This document shows, in pieces, positions 17,536 to 26,447 of a stretch of 64,000 nucleotides of DNA. The notes under the pieces are model-generated. The model was not told where the DNA came from. It saw only the letters and a list, made by a program, of their open reading frames with translations, and did no database searches. The DNA is from Neotabrizicola shimadae. Lineage in GTDB: Bacteria; Pseudomonadota; Alphaproteobacteria; Rhodobacterales; Rhodobacteraceae. The stretch spans positions 1,178,001 through 1,242,000 of the forward strand of contig NZ_CP069370.1 in assembly GCF_019623905.1 (NCBI RefSeq), written 5' to 3'. The position numbers and the translations under genes were made by a program. Each line of letters starts with the position of its first letter. Positions within the stretch are counted from its first letter, which is position 1.

Positions 17536-17622
17536 GGCAGGCCTTCGGTGGGGGCTTTTGCCAATCTCTAACGCAGGATAGCCGCTGCGGATAGCCTTGT
17601 TTGCCGCCCTGCGCTGCGGCGA

Positions 17623-18630
17623 TCAGCCGCCCGTGTGGCTCATGTGGCGGCTGACCTGGCCTTCGACCCGACGGCGCGAATAGTCGAAATCGTGCCCCTT
17701 GGGCTTGCGCGCTATGGCGGCGCGTATGGACTGGTCCAGAACCGCGTCGTCCGGGCTGGCTCGCAGCGGCGCGCGAAGGTCTGCCATGTCTTCCTGACCG
17801 AGGCACATGTACAGCTCGCCCGTGCAGGTCAGCCTGACCCGATTGCAGCTTTCGCAGAAGTTGTGGGTCAAGGGCGTGATGAAGCCGATCTTTTGACCCG
17901 TCTCTTCCAGCCGAACATAACGGGCGGGGCCACCGGTGCGTTCGACCAGGTCCGTGAGTGTGAAGCGTGTGGCCAGGCTGGCCCGCAGATCGCGCAGCGA
18001 CCAGTACTGGTCAAGCCGGTCCGCCTCGCCCATGTCGCCCATGGGCATGACTTCGATGAAGGTCAGATCATGGCCTTCGCGGGCGCACCAGTCCACCATC
18101 GGGAACAGTTCGTCATCGTTCACGCCCTTCAGCGCCACGGCGTTGATCTTGACGCGCAAGCCCGCGGCCTGGGCGGCCTCGATCCCGTGCAGCACTTGCG
18201 GCAGGCGGCCCCACCGAGTGATCCTGGCAAACTTGTCGGGGTCCAGGGTGTCCAGCGATACGTTCACGCGACGCACCCCGCAGGCAGCCAGATCGGGCGC
18301 AAACCGGGCCAGTTGCGAGCCGTTTGTGGTCAGCGTCAACTCCGTGAGCGCCCCCGTTTCCAGATGGCGCGACATGGCCTGGAAGTAGGTGAGGATCCCC
18401 TTGCGCACCAAGGGCTCGCCCCCGGTGATGCGCAGTTTCTTAACCCCAAGGCGGATGAAGGCGGATGAGAGCCTGTCCAGTTCTTCCAGCGTGAGCAGTT
18501 CTGCCTTTGGCAGGAAGGTCATGTGTTCCGTCATGCAATAGGTGCAGCGGAAATCGCAGCGGTCAGTCACCGAGACGCGCAGATAGCTGATGGCGCGGGC
18601 AAACGGGTCGATGAGGGGCGCTGTATCCAT
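17623..18630 (-). CDS. moaA: GTP 3',8-cyclase MoaA
   Basis: Radical SAM enzyme for the first step of molybdenum cofactor synthesis. The N-terminal [4Fe-4S] motif CTYCMTEHM... follows [10 protein letters not shown] (CxxxCxxC). The [13 protein letters not shown] motif binds SAM. The C-terminal second cluster cysteines are in [14 protein letters not shown], where GTP binds. The chain ends in the conserved double glycine (SHTGG) required for activity. From the ATG at 18630 it is 335 residues; a longer frame to 18720 would run over the divergent lipoprotein start and lacks family similarity. Confidence 0.95.
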   Translation of the reverse strand: MDTAPLIDPFARAISYLRVSVTDRCDFRCTYCMTEHMTFLPKAELLTLEELDRLSSAFIRLGVKKLRITGGEPLVRKGILTYFQAMSRHLETGALTELTLTTNGSQLARFAPDLAACGVRRVNVSLDTLDPDKFARITRWGRLPQVLHGIEAAQAAGLRVKINAVALKGVNDDELFPMVDWCAREGHDLTFIEVMPMGDMGEADRLDQYWSLRDLRASLATRFTLTDLVERTGGPARYVRLEETGQKIGFITPLTHNFCESCNRVRLTCTGELYMCLGQEDMADLRAPLRASPDDAVLDQSIRAAIARKPKGHDFDYSRRRVEGQVSRHMSHTGG

Positions 18631-18711
18631 GTCGATGAACCTAGGCCCATGCCGCCGGCATCGCAAGGCGGCCGCATGGACGCGGCCCGTCGTTGCGACT
18701 AAAGTGATGGC

Positions 18712-19152
18712 ATGAAACAACCGCTTCTGATTGCCCTGATCCTCTTGCTCGCCGGTTGCGCGCAGCTTGCGCCCAAGCCGGTAGAACCTCTTGCTCCCGA
18801 GCCTGTCGCCGCAGCGCCGGCCCCTGCAATCGGCGGTGCGGGGAAGACGGCGGAAGCCCTGGACAACACGACGGCCGCCGAACGCGCCGCCGCTTTGGCC
18901 GCGCCCGCGGGGACGGGCCGCGAACTGGGCAAGGTGACGGTCGCGCTTGGCCCGCCGGCCGAGCAGGGCTTCTGGCTGAAGTCCTCCCTTGTCACCACAC
19001 CCGGAAAGGGTCGTGTGGTGACCGAGTCGGGCGCATCTGTGGCGGTGGACTTGCTGCCCGGAACGGGCGGGGCCTTGCTTTCACTTGCCGCTTACCGGGC
19101 GCTTGGCCTGGATCTGACATCGATCCCCGAGGTGAGTGTGCTGGCCGACTGA
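18712..19152 (+). CDS. Hypothetical lipoprotein, Ala/Pro-rich
   Basis: A 146-residue protein with a lipoprotein signal: [16 protein letters not shown], cleavage before Cys16. It continues with an Ala/Pro-rich linker and a folded C-terminal half ([24 protein letters not shown] ... [17 protein letters not shown]). Similar proteins occur in many Rhodobacteraceae, sometimes mislabelled as a dehydratase; no enzymatic motif is visible. It is divergent from moaA (81 bp apart). The function is unknown. Confidence 0.75.
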   Translation: MKQPLLIALILLLAGCAQLAPKPVEPLAPEPVAAAPAPAIGGAGKTAEALDNTTAAERAAALAAPAGTGRELGKVTVALGPPAEQGFWLKSSLVTTPGKGRVVTESGASVAVDLLPGTGGALLSLAAYRALGLDLTSIPEVSVLAD

Positions 19153-19162
19153 GCGCGTTTCG

Positions 19163-19852
19163 TCAGGTCAGGAATTTCGCGGCTTCCTTTCGGGCGAAGG
19201 GCTTCATTTCGCTGCCGTGCGCATCAAGGAAGGCTGCGGCGCGCGGTCTGTCGTGCTTTGAAAGGTCGCGGATCCACCAGGCGACCGCCTTCTGAATGAA
19301 CCATTCGCGATCTGGAACATAGCCCGCGCACCACGACAGGATACGGTCGCGCGCGGCGAGGTCGGCTGGCTTTGGAAAGTTCATCTTTGCCCATGGAAGC
19401 GTCATCACCAGGGCTGCGCGACGTGTCCACATGTGCGGGGACCGGGTCCAGCCTTCGACAACCTCCAAACGGGTCGGATCGGCGACCAGCCGTTTCTGGC
19501 CTGCGATGGCGACATGGTCGGCAAGAGCCCAGGCATCGAAATCGGGCACCCAGGCCTGGATCAGCGCCCAGACCCGTTCGTCTGGCCGGATACGGGCCTG
19601 CGTCAACAGCTTTGCCGCCGCCACGCGCGCTTCGTGGATGTTTGTCGCCCAAAGGCCTTCCGCCAGGTCCAGGCGTTCATCCAGGGTCAATCGCGCACGC
19701 CAGTCGTCGGTTAGTTCCTCGATCTGGGGCACGGAAACACCCAGATAGGGGCGGGGCGCCTTGTGGTAAGCCGCCGCCTGTTCGGCGCGGACGGAATCGC
19801 CAAGCGATTCCAGTGCGGCGAGCGCCGCGTCGGAAGAGATAAGGCTGGGCAT
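19163..19852 (-). CDS. DNA alkylation repair protein (AlkD-like)
   Basis: A 229-residue all-helical HEAT-like-repeat protein of the DNA alkylation repair family (AlkC/AlkD type glycosylases that excise alkylated bases). Recognisable parts are YLGVSVPQIEELTDDW near the N terminus, WATNIHEARVAAAKLL, the aromatic-rich WTRSPHMWTRRAALVMTLPWAK and the DREWFIQKAVAWWIRDLSK segment near the end. The ATG at 19852 shares its A with the stop of the upstream gene (TGATG), so the two are translationally coupled. The substrate range cannot be told from the sequence. Confidence 0.85.
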   Translation of the reverse strand: MPSLISSDAALAALESLGDSVRAEQAAAYHKAPRPYLGVSVPQIEELTDDWRARLTLDERLDLAEGLWATNIHEARVAAAKLLTQARIRPDERVWALIQAWVPDFDAWALADHVAIAGQKRLVADPTRLEVVEGWTRSPHMWTRRAALVMTLPWAKMNFPKPADLAARDRILSWCAGYVPDREWFIQKAVAWWIRDLSKHDRPRAAAFLDAHGSEMKPFARKEAAKFLT

Positions 19853-20403
19853 CAGAGATTTGCCTCGATGCCCGTGGGCTGGCCATTCAGGGTGGTGGCG
19901 TTCCGCTCGGCCCAATAGCTGCGAATTCCGTCTTCCCCCTTGCCTTCGGCCCAGGATTTCAGTGTTGGCCGCTCGGCGCGGAATTCCAGGAAGGGAACGG
20001 CGTAGCCGCAGGAGCTTTGTACCAGATCAATCGAGACCTCGACGATTTGCCGCGCACCCGGCTGGTCGGGCAGCAAGCCCGCCAGTGCCGGCCAGTCCGG
20101 ATCGTTCCTGTGGACCGCGCGCCCGGTTCCGTACGTCCGAAGAATCATGGGCTTCAGCGTTGTCGACATCCACATCAGCGTGATGCGGGGATCGGCCGCC
20201 AGTTGAGGAGCCGTTTCGTTCCCCGAGCCGGTGAGGTTGAGCCAGACAATCCGGTTCGATGAAACGACCCGCAGCGAGTCCATCCCCTTCGGAGAGAGAT
20301 TCACGTGGCCGCCTGGCAAAGGCACGGTGGCCACAAAGAATACCGGCTGTTGCGCGATGAAGGCGGTATGCTCTTCGCTCAGACCTTCGAACTGCTTGCC
20401 CAT
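19852..20403 (-). CDS. Pyridoxamine 5'-phosphate oxidase-family (flavin split-barrel) protein
   Basis: A 183-residue split-barrel protein of the PNPOx-like family. It has FVATVPLPGGHVNLSPKGMDSLRVV near the N terminus, the typical strand INWLNLTGSGNETA-like segment (IVWLNLTGSGNETAPQL) and ITLMWMSTTLKPMILRTYG. It probably binds FMN or a related deazaflavin, but it is not the biosynthetic PdxH. The ATG at 20403 has a GGAGG site 5 bp upstream, preferred over the TTG at 20406. It is followed by the AlkD-like gene with a 1-bp overlap. Confidence 0.83.
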   Translation of the reverse strand: MGKQFEGLSEEHTAFIAQQPVFFVATVPLPGGHVNLSPKGMDSLRVVSSNRIVWLNLTGSGNETAPQLAADPRITLMWMSTTLKPMILRTYGTGRAVHRNDPDWPALAGLLPDQPGARQIVEVSIDLVQSSCGYAVPFLEFRAERPTLKSWAEGKGEDGIRSYWAERNATTLNGQPTGIEANL

Positions 20404-20455
20404 CAAATCCTCCGTGATCCCCGCAGGATGGATGTCGGAGGCGCCTTGTGCAAGG

Positions 20456-20992
20456 TCAGGGTCGGCGGATCACGAAACGCACGTCCGCCACGGGCACACC
20501 CCACCGGCTGACGACGCCGTCGTTGATCACCGTGCCGTCGGGGGCCGCGTAGATGATGTCACGGAAACCAAGTCGGGTCACGCCAGACAACGAGCGGAAA
20601 TCCGCGGTGTAGGTCAGCCGGATCACGCCATCTGCTTCGATGACCTCTGCCTCGCCCACGGTGTCCTCACGCTTGCCGGTCCAGCGTCCAGGGCCGGTTT
20701 CGCGGAAGACCCATGTGAGACGGTCTTCCTGCCCATCATCGAAAACAAAGTCCTCGGTGACCGTCAGCGTTCGGGCTGGCGCTTTGCCCGTAGCCTGGCC
20801 GTAGAGTTTCGCGGTGAAGCGCCGCTCGTCGCCGGTCAGGCGGATACGAAACACGCCGCGGCCGGTTGTTCGCCCCTGGAAGGCCGAGACGAGCGTCAGA
20901 GGCTCGGGCAACTCCGCGGGAGCGCGGGGTGATGCAGCGCAGCCGGGAATGGCCAAGGCGGCAGCGCCGGCGATCAGGAAACGTCGGTTCAT
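20456..20992 (-). CDS. DUF3833-family lipoprotein
   Basis: A 178-residue protein with a lipoprotein-type signal (MNRRFLIAGAAALAIPGC, Cys18). The body is beta-rich: FQGRTTGRGVFRIRLTGDERRF, TLTVTEDFVFDDGQED, GRWTGKREDTVGEAE. These features match the DUF3833 family of small outer-membrane or periplasmic proteins. The start at 20992 is chosen because AAAGGAG lies 7 bp upstream; the ATG directly before it (20995) would have only 4 bp. It follows glmS on the same strand at 52 bp. Function unknown. Confidence 0.8.
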   Translation of the reverse strand: MNRRFLIAGAAALAIPGCAASPRAPAELPEPLTLVSAFQGRTTGRGVFRIRLTGDERRFTAKLYGQATGKAPARTLTVTEDFVFDDGQEDRLTWVFRETGPGRWTGKREDTVGEAEVIEADGVIRLTYTADFRSLSGVTRLGFRDIIYAAPDGTVINDGVVSRWGVPVADVRFVIRRP

Positions 20993-21044
20993 CATTGAAC
21001 TCCTTTCATCGGGTACGCCTGTCAAGGCGACCCGGATCAGCGGT

Positions 21045-22862
21045 TCACTCGACGGTCACCGACTTTGCCAGGTTTCGCGGCTGATCAACGTCCGTGCCCT
21101 TCGCGATGGCGGTATGATAAGCCAGAAGTTGCGCAGGGACGGCGTAGAGGATGGGGGCGAAAAGCGAGGGGCATTCGGGCAGAGCCAACCCGCGCCACAC
21201 TCCGGCTCCGGCTTCGGCGAGGCCGGTCGCATCGGAAACTAGCAGGACCCGTCCGTGCCGTGCCATGACTTCCTGCATGTTGGATACCGTCTTGTCGAAC
21301 AGCGCGTCCCTTGGAGCCAGAACGATGACCGGGACCGTGTCGTCGATCAGGGCGATTGGGCCATGCTTCAGTTCGCCCGAAGCATAACCTTCTGCGTGGA
21401 TATAGCTGATTTCCTTGAGTTTAAGTGCGCCTTCGAGCGCGAGTGGGTACATCGCGCCCCGGCCCAGGAAAAGCACGTCCTCGGACCGTGCCAGGTCTTC
21501 CGCGATCCGGGCAACATCGCCGGACAGGCCGAGCGCATGATTCATCAATCCGGGCAGCGCCCGCAATCCATTCAGGTGCTGCGCCAGTTCATCCGGCCCA
21601 AGTCGGCCTCGGTCCCGCCCGGCCTTCAGCGCAAGCAGGGCAAGCACCGTCAGCTGGCAGGTGAATGCCTTCGTCGATGCCACCCCGACCTCGACCCCCG
21701 CAAGGATCGGCAAAGCAAGGTCGCTTTCGCGGGCAATCGACGATGTGGGCACGTTCACGACCGAGAGAACCTTGCCGACCTTGCCCTTCGCATAACGCAG
21801 GGCCGCCAGGGTATCTGCCGTCTCGCCGGATTGGCTGACGAAGATCGCAACCGCACCGGGCAAAAGAGGCGGCTCGCGGTAACGGAACTCCGAGGCGATG
21901 TCGATGTCGGCCGGAAGTCCAGCGATTTGCTCGAACCAGTACTTCGCGACGTGGCACGCGTAATGCGCCGTGCCGCAGGCCACGAGCGTAACCCGATCTA
22001 CTGTTGAGAAATCCAGTGATTCCGGCAGGTTGATCGCACCATCCCGAGTGGTGTAGTGCCGTAAGGCGTCTGCGATCACCACTGGTTGCTCGGCGATCTC
22101 CTTGGCCATGAAATGCTTGTAGCCCGCTTTTTCGATGCGGGTTGCATCCAGTTGGATCCGCGCTTCCGGCCTGCTGGCCGGGCGGTCCTGTGCGTCGAAG
22201 ATCGTCGCGCCGGCACGCGTGATGACGGCCCAGTCGCCTTCGTCCAGATAGGTGATGCGGTCGGTCATGGGGGCCAGCGCTATGGCGTCGGACCCCACAT
22301 ACATCTCGCCATCGCCCCAGCCGATGGCCAGCGGGCTGCCCTTGCGCGCGGCAATCAGCAGGTCATCCTCGCCATCGAACAGGAACAGCAGGGCAAATGC
22401 GCCATGAAGCAGCTTCAGGGTGCTGCGCGCCGCATCGGCAGGTGAGGCGCCGTTCGCCATTGCCCGTTGCAAAAGAAGGGCGACGGTTTCGGTGTCGGTC
22501 TGGGACTCCTGAACATATCCGGAAGCCGCAAGGTCTTCCCGAAGTTCTCGAAAGTTCTCGATGATGCCGTTGTGAACCACGGCGACGGGACCAGCCTTGT
22601 GCGGATGCGCGTTGACCACCGTTGCTGCGCCATGCGTCGCCCAACGGGTATGTCCGATTCCCGACTTTCCCGGCAGAGGATCGTGCACCAACAGGTCGGA
22701 AAGGTTGACGAGTTTGCCGACCGCCCGACGTCTGTCCAGTCGACCGGAATTCACCGTCGCGATTCCGGCGCTGTCGTAGCCACGATATTCAAGGCGCTTC
22801 AGGGCCTCGACGATGAGGGGAGAAACCTCGTGCGTGCCAAGAACGCCAACGATGCCGCACAT
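21045..22862 (-). CDS. glmS: Glutamine-fructose-6-phosphate aminotransferase (isomerizing)
   Basis: Makes glucosamine 6-phosphate from fructose 6-phosphate and glutamine, the entry to peptidoglycan and LPS amino sugars. The 605 residues show the N-terminal glutaminase with nucleophile Cys2 (MCGIVGVLG), GHTRWATHGAA and HNGIIENF. Two SIS isomerase domains follow (VACGTAHYACHVAKYWFE, FVSQSGETADTLAALR) and the C-terminal NLAKSVTVE. The start lies 1 bp after the glmU stop, so the two are one unit, glmU-glmS. No glmS ribozyme is expected in this phylum and none is seen. Confidence 0.97.
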   Translation of the reverse strand: MCGIVGVLGTHEVSPLIVEALKRLEYRGYDSAGIATVNSGRLDRRRAVGKLVNLSDLLVHDPLPGKSGIGHTRWATHGAATVVNAHPHKAGPVAVVHNGIIENFRELREDLAASGYVQESQTDTETVALLLQRAMANGASPADAARSTLKLLHGAFALLFLFDGEDDLLIAARKGSPLAIGWGDGEMYVGSDAIALAPMTDRITYLDEGDWAVITRAGATIFDAQDRPASRPEARIQLDATRIEKAGYKHFMAKEIAEQPVVIADALRHYTTRDGAINLPESLDFSTVDRVTLVACGTAHYACHVAKYWFEQIAGLPADIDIASEFRYREPPLLPGAVAIFVSQSGETADTLAALRYAKGKVGKVLSVVNVPTSSIARESDLALPILAGVEVGVASTKAFTCQLTVLALLALKAGRDRGRLGPDELAQHLNGLRALPGLMNHALGLSGDVARIAEDLARSEDVLFLGRGAMYPLALEGALKLKEISYIHAEGYASGELKHGPIALIDDTVPVIVLAPRDALFDKTVSNMQEVMARHGRVLLVSDATGLAEAGAGVWRGLALPECPSLFAPILYAVPAQLLAYHTAIAKGTDVDQPRNLAKSVTVE

Positions 22863-22863
22863 T

Positions 22864-24216
22864 TCAATTTATTCCCGTTTTCTGGGCCTTTATGGCGCGA
22901 AGTTTCTCAAGAATGCGAACAGCAAGGCCTGGCTTGACCTCTTGCCGCGCACGGCCGAATGCCAAGGCTTCAGGCGGGACATCATATGTGATCACAGAAC
23001 CCGAAGCCGTCATGGCCCGCGCACCGACAGAGACTGGTGCGACAAGCATCGTGTCGGAACCGATGAAGGCATGGGCGCCGATCTCGGTCCGGTTCTTCAT
23101 CACGCCATCGTAGTTGCAGGTCACGGTGCCTGCGCCGATATTTGTGTGCTCACCCACATGGGCGTCGCCCAGATAGGTCAGGTGCCCAACCTTAACGCCC
23201 TCATCCAGAATGGTATTCTTGATCTCGACGAAGTTTCCCACGTGGACGTGCTCGGCCAGTTCGGCGCCCGGTCGCAGACGAGCAAAGGGTCCCACATCGG
23301 CACCTCGAGAGATGTGGCAGCCTTCAAGGTGACAGAAGGCCTTGACCTCTGCGCCGGATTCGATGGTGACGCCCATGCCGAAATGAACGTAGGGACCGAT
23401 GATAGCGTCGCGCCCGATCACGGTGTCCATGGCGAAGAACACCGTCTCTGGCGCCGTGAGCGTGACGCCGTTCTCCAGCGCTTCGGAACGGGCGCGGGCC
23501 TGGAATTGCGCTTCTGCCTCAGCGAGTTGCGCCCGCGTATTGACGCCAAGCGTTTCTTCTTCGCGGCAAGTGACGACCCCGGCCGACAGACCACGCCGGC
23601 GCGCGATTTCAACGATATCCGGCAAGTAGTACTCGCCCGATGCGTTTGCGTTGCTGATCTCTGAAACCAGTTCGAACAGCATGCGCGCCGAAGCGCAAAC
23701 CACTCCGGAATTACACAATGTGACCGAACGTTCGTTTTCTGTCGCGTCCTTCCACTCCACGATCCGGGTCAGCCTGTCGCCTTCCATGATCAGCCTGCCA
23801 TACCGGCCCGGATCGCGGGCCGTGAAACCGAGCACGACGACCGCATGTTGCGACCGGGCTTCAAGCATGGCCTGCAGGGTCTCGGGCCGAATGAACGGGG
23901 TGTCGCCGTAGAGCACGATCACCTCCCCCTCGGCGGTCGCCAGGGCAGGCGCAGCCTGGGCAACGGCGTGGCCGGTGCCGCGCTGTTCCTCCTGGATCAC
24001 GATTTCGGCTGCCTCATCGAAAGCGAGGGCCGACTTCGCCACCTCCTGGCCGCCATGCCCGACCACAACCACGATTCGAGATGGCTCCAACGCGCGCCCG
24101 GCGCACATCGCATGATGGAGCAGTGGTGCTGCGGCCACCTTGTGAAGCACCTTGGGCAGGTCGGAGTTCATGCGCGTGCCCTGGCCCGCGGCGAGAATGA
24201 CAAAGGAGACGGACAT
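22864..24216 (-). CDS. glmU: Bifunctional N-acetylglucosamine-1-P uridyltransferase / glucosamine-1-P acetyltransferase
   Basis: Last two steps to UDP-GlcNAc. The N-terminal pyrophosphorylase domain (about 1-230) carries ILAAGQGTRMNSDLPKVLHK and VLYGDTPFI. The C-terminal left-handed beta-helix acetyltransferase has hexapeptide repeats (GRDAIIGPYVHFGMGVTIESGAEV), the active-site region FVEIKNTILDEG and LTYLGDAHVGEHTNIGAGTVTCNYDG. The 450 residues match the family. It is the first gene of a minus-strand run leading into glmS, DUF3833, PNPOx and AlkD, and is divergent from gph. Confidence 0.97.
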   Translation of the reverse strand: MSVSFVILAAGQGTRMNSDLPKVLHKVAAAPLLHHAMCAGRALEPSRIVVVVGHGGQEVAKSALAFDEAAEIVIQEEQRGTGHAVAQAAPALATAEGEVIVLYGDTPFIRPETLQAMLEARSQHAVVVLGFTARDPGRYGRLIMEGDRLTRIVEWKDATENERSVTLCNSGVVCASARMLFELVSEISNANASGEYYLPDIVEIARRRGLSAGVVTCREEETLGVNTRAQLAEAEAQFQARARSEALENGVTLTAPETVFFAMDTVIGRDAIIGPYVHFGMGVTIESGAEVKAFCHLEGCHISRGADVGPFARLRPGAELAEHVHVGNFVEIKNTILDEGVKVGHLTYLGDAHVGEHTNIGAGTVTCNYDGVMKNRTEIGAHAFIGSDTMLVAPVSVGARAMTASGSVITYDVPPEALAFGRARQEVKPGLAVRILEKLRAIKAQKTGIN

Positions 24217-24299
24217 CTGCTCTCTTTTCTTGGTTCTGCTGTCGTTTTACGAGCGTCGCCACGGGGCGCAAGGGGCGGCCTATCACGCAAGGTTACAGG

Positions 24300-24959
24300 A
24301 TGCGAACGGTTGTCTTCGATCTGGACGGAACGCTGGCCGATACGTCGGGTGATCTGCTCGCGGCCGCGAATGTCTGCTTCTCCGAGATGGGGCATGGCGT
24401 CCAACTTGGTCCTGCGGATGCACTGACCGCTTTCCATGGGGCTCGAGCGATGCTCAGGCTTGGACTTTCACGCTTGGGTCTTCAGGATGAAACCGTGGTG
24501 GATGCGTGGTATCCGCGACTGCTTTCCGCCTATGGCGAGAGTCTGGACGCGGCGACTTTCGTCTACCCTGGCGCCGTGCAGGCGGTGGAGGCGCTTCGCA
24601 TGGCCGGCTATCGCACGGCAATCTGCACCAACAAGCCAGAGGGGCTGGCTGTGGAACTGGTGCGCCGCCTGGGGATATCGGATCTGTTCGGTGCGCTGGT
24701 CGGGGCGGATACCCTGCCCGTGCGCAAACCCGATGCCGCGCCCTACAGGTTGGCGGTTGAGCGCAGCGGTGGGGAAGTGAGGCGGTCGATGCTTGTAGGG
24801 GACACTGACACCGACCGCCAGACGGGGCACGCCGCAGGCGTTCCCGTCGTTCTGGTGACCTTCGGGCCCGAAGGCCGTGGGGTCGAAAGGTTTGCGCCGG
24901 AGGCGCTGATGGACCGGTACGCCGATCTTCCGGCCATCGCGGCGCAACTGATCGGCTGA
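24300..24959 (+). CDS. HAD-family phosphoglycolate phosphatase-like hydrolase
   Basis: A 219-residue HAD phosphatase. Motif I is VVFDLDGTLADTSG (nucleophile Asp8), motif II CTNKPEG, motif III the lysine in VRKPDAAPYRLA, and motif IV MLVGDTDTDRQTGHAAG. The GTLADTSGDLL start and cap length fit Gph-type phosphoglycolate phosphatases, which remove 2-phosphoglycolate from Rubisco or DNA repair. HAD specificities are hard to read from sequence, so I leave the symbol blank. The ATG at 24300 is preceded by CAAGGTTACAGG, a weak site. It is divergent from glmU and followed by a strong hairpin. Confidence 0.85.
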   Translation: MRTVVFDLDGTLADTSGDLLAAANVCFSEMGHGVQLGPADALTAFHGARAMLRLGLSRLGLQDETVVDAWYPRLLSAYGESLDAATFVYPGAVQAVEALRMAGYRTAICTNKPEGLAVELVRRLGISDLFGALVGADTLPVRKPDAAPYRLAVERSGGEVRRSMLVGDTDTDRQTGHAAGVPVVLVTFGPEGRGVERFAPEALMDRYADLPAIAAQLIG

Positions 24960-24960
24960 C

Positions 24961-24989
24961 CCCCGGCACCGGGGAGGGCGGTGCCGGGG
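24961..24989 (+). terminator. GC-rich hairpin after gph
   Basis: ccccggcacc (24961-24970) and ggtgccgggg (24980-24989) form a perfect 10-bp stem with a 9-nt loop, 1 bp after the gph stop codon. No T-run follows. It is probably a terminator or 3'-end stabilising structure. Confidence 0.65.
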
Positions 24990-25208
24990 ATCCTGGTCGC
25001 AACCCCGCCTTGCCGCCTGCTTCAATACGGCGTCGGGCGGGGACAGCCCGAGGCGAGGCGGAAGAGGCACTTGGGGAAGGCCGTCTTCCTGCCAGCACCA
25101 TGGGCAAGACGGCGCCAGGCGTCCAATGACAAAGATCGTCATGCAGCGGCCTGTCGACGGGCGGGGCAGTTTGACAGTTTCCGGGGGCCCGCATAGGGTC
25201 CGGCTACC
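24990..25208 (+). other. Non-coding gap with several hairpins before the MFS gene
   Basis: This 219-bp stretch has no convincing reading frame. It holds three further inverted repeats: cgggc/gcccg at 25034-25050, gccgtctt/aagacggc at 25080-25113, and atgac/gtcat at 25126-25142. Together with the hairpin at 24961 it is a chain of four stem-loops. It could be a structured leader of the MFS operon or a small RNA; I recognise no known riboswitch or 6S/SRP signature. Confidence 0.4.
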
Positions 25209-26447
25209 ATGTCCACCGACGCAAAGCCTCTGCCGGTCTCGCGCCATGCGGTGACCTTCGTGCTGATCACCGTGTTTCTGGACATGGTCGGAATCGGTCT
25301 GATCATCCCTGTCCTTCCCGCGCTGATTGGCGATGTCGGCCATGTCGATATCGCACAGGCCAGCATCATCGGCGGATGGATGTATCTGGCTTTCTCGGCC
25401 GCACAGTTCGCCTTCGGTCCGTTGATGGGGAACCTGAGCGACAGGTTCGGTCGCCGGCCATTGCTGCTGCTGGCGATCGGCGGGCTGGGCATCGACTACG
25501 TGTTGCAGGCGTTGGCACCGAATGTGGGCTGGCTCTATGTCGGCCGGGCCATCGCAGGTGTCTGCGGGGCGAGTTGGGTGATCGCCAATGCCTACATCGC
25601 CGACATCACGGCGCCCGAAGAGCGGGCCAAATACTTCGGCATCCTGGGCGCAGCCTTTGGCGTGGGCTTCGTGGTTGGTCCAGCCATCGGCGGACTTCTC
25701 GGCAGTTTCGGGCCCCGTGTCCCCTTCTGGGTCGCGGCTGCGATTTCCGGGTTGAACCTGCTCTATGGCTTTTTCGTCCTGCCGGAAACGCTGCCGCCCG
25801 AAAAGCGCCGCCGCTTTGAATGGAGGAGGTCCAACCCATTCGGCGTGTTCAAGGTCTTTGCGACCTATCCCAAGGTGTTGCCGCTGTGCGGGGTGATGGG
25901 TGGCTATTTCTTCTTCGGCGCGATCTATCCGGCGATCTGGCCGTTCTGGGGCATTGCAAAGTTCGGCTGGTCGGAGGCGATGGTGGGTGCGACCCTGGCC
26001 GTCTTCGGTATCGTCATGGCGCTGTTCCAGGGCCTGCTGACCGGGCCGGCAGCCGCGCGCTTTGGCGAGGCGCGGGTCGTGCTGTTCGGCCTTTTCTGCG
26101 CTGTCATTGCGGCTGTGGGTTACGGCCTTGCCTCCGGCCTCGTAATGGTTGCCATTCTGCTGGTGATCCACGGGCCCGAGGGCTTCATCTCGCCCATGGT
26201 GACAGCCGAAATGACCAAGGCCGTGCCTGACAATGCGCAGGGCGAGTTGCAGGGCGGTCTATCGGCCATCACGACGCTGACCATGTTGGCCGGGACGCTG
26301 TTCTTCACACAGGTCTTCGGGCACTTCATGGCAAAGGGCCGCGCCTGGCAATCTCCGGACGTCGGCTTCTTCATCGCTGGCGCCGGGCTTGCCGTGACGA
26401 TGGTAGCATACTGGATGGTTGAACGTAGGGCTCCCAGGGCAGAATGA
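25209..26447 (+). CDS. MFS transporter, TetA-like drug:H+ antiporter family
   Basis: A 412-residue 12-helix major facilitator. Helix 1 (TFVLITVFLDMVGIGLIIPVLP) carries the DMxGxGLIxPxLP pattern of the DHA1 TetA-type group. The loop 2-3 signature is GPLMGNLSDRFGRRPLLL, and helix 5 motif C appears as GAAFGVGFVVGPAIGG. It may export tetracycline-like drugs or a metabolite; specificity is not readable. It overlaps the next gene by 4 bp (ATGA), so it is the first gene of an operon with a DegT-family aminotransferase. Confidence 0.85.
   Translation: MSTDAKPLPVSRHAVTFVLITVFLDMVGIGLIIPVLPALIGDVGHVDIAQASIIGGWMYLAFSAAQFAFGPLMGNLSDRFGRRPLLLLAIGGLGIDYVLQALAPNVGWLYVGRAIAGVCGASWVIANAYIADITAPEERAKYFGILGAAFGVGFVVGPAIGGLLGSFGPRVPFWVAAAISGLNLLYGFFVLPETLPPEKRRRFEWRRSNPFGVFKVFATYPKVLPLCGVMGGYFFFGAIYPAIWPFWGIAKFGWSEAMVGATLAVFGIVMALFQGLLTGPAAARFGEARVVLFGLFCAVIAAVGYGLASGLVMVAILLVIHGPEGFISPMVTAEMTKAVPDNAQGELQGGLSAITTLTMLAGTLFFTQVFGHFMAKGRAWQSPDVGFFIAGAGLAVTMVAYWMVERRAPRAE

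Noticed and set aside
17536-17622. Possible FNR-type site upstream of the bd oxidase genes
   Set aside because: No TTGAT-N4-ATCAA dyad is present; the direct repeat ggatagcc is too short to interpret.
24468-25142. Minus-strand reading frame starting MTIFVIGRLAPSCPWC at 25142
   Set aside because: It looks protein-like for about 50 residues, but runs antisense through the whole gph gene without a stop and has no ribosome site; the gph product has all HAD motifs, so this is a shadow frame.
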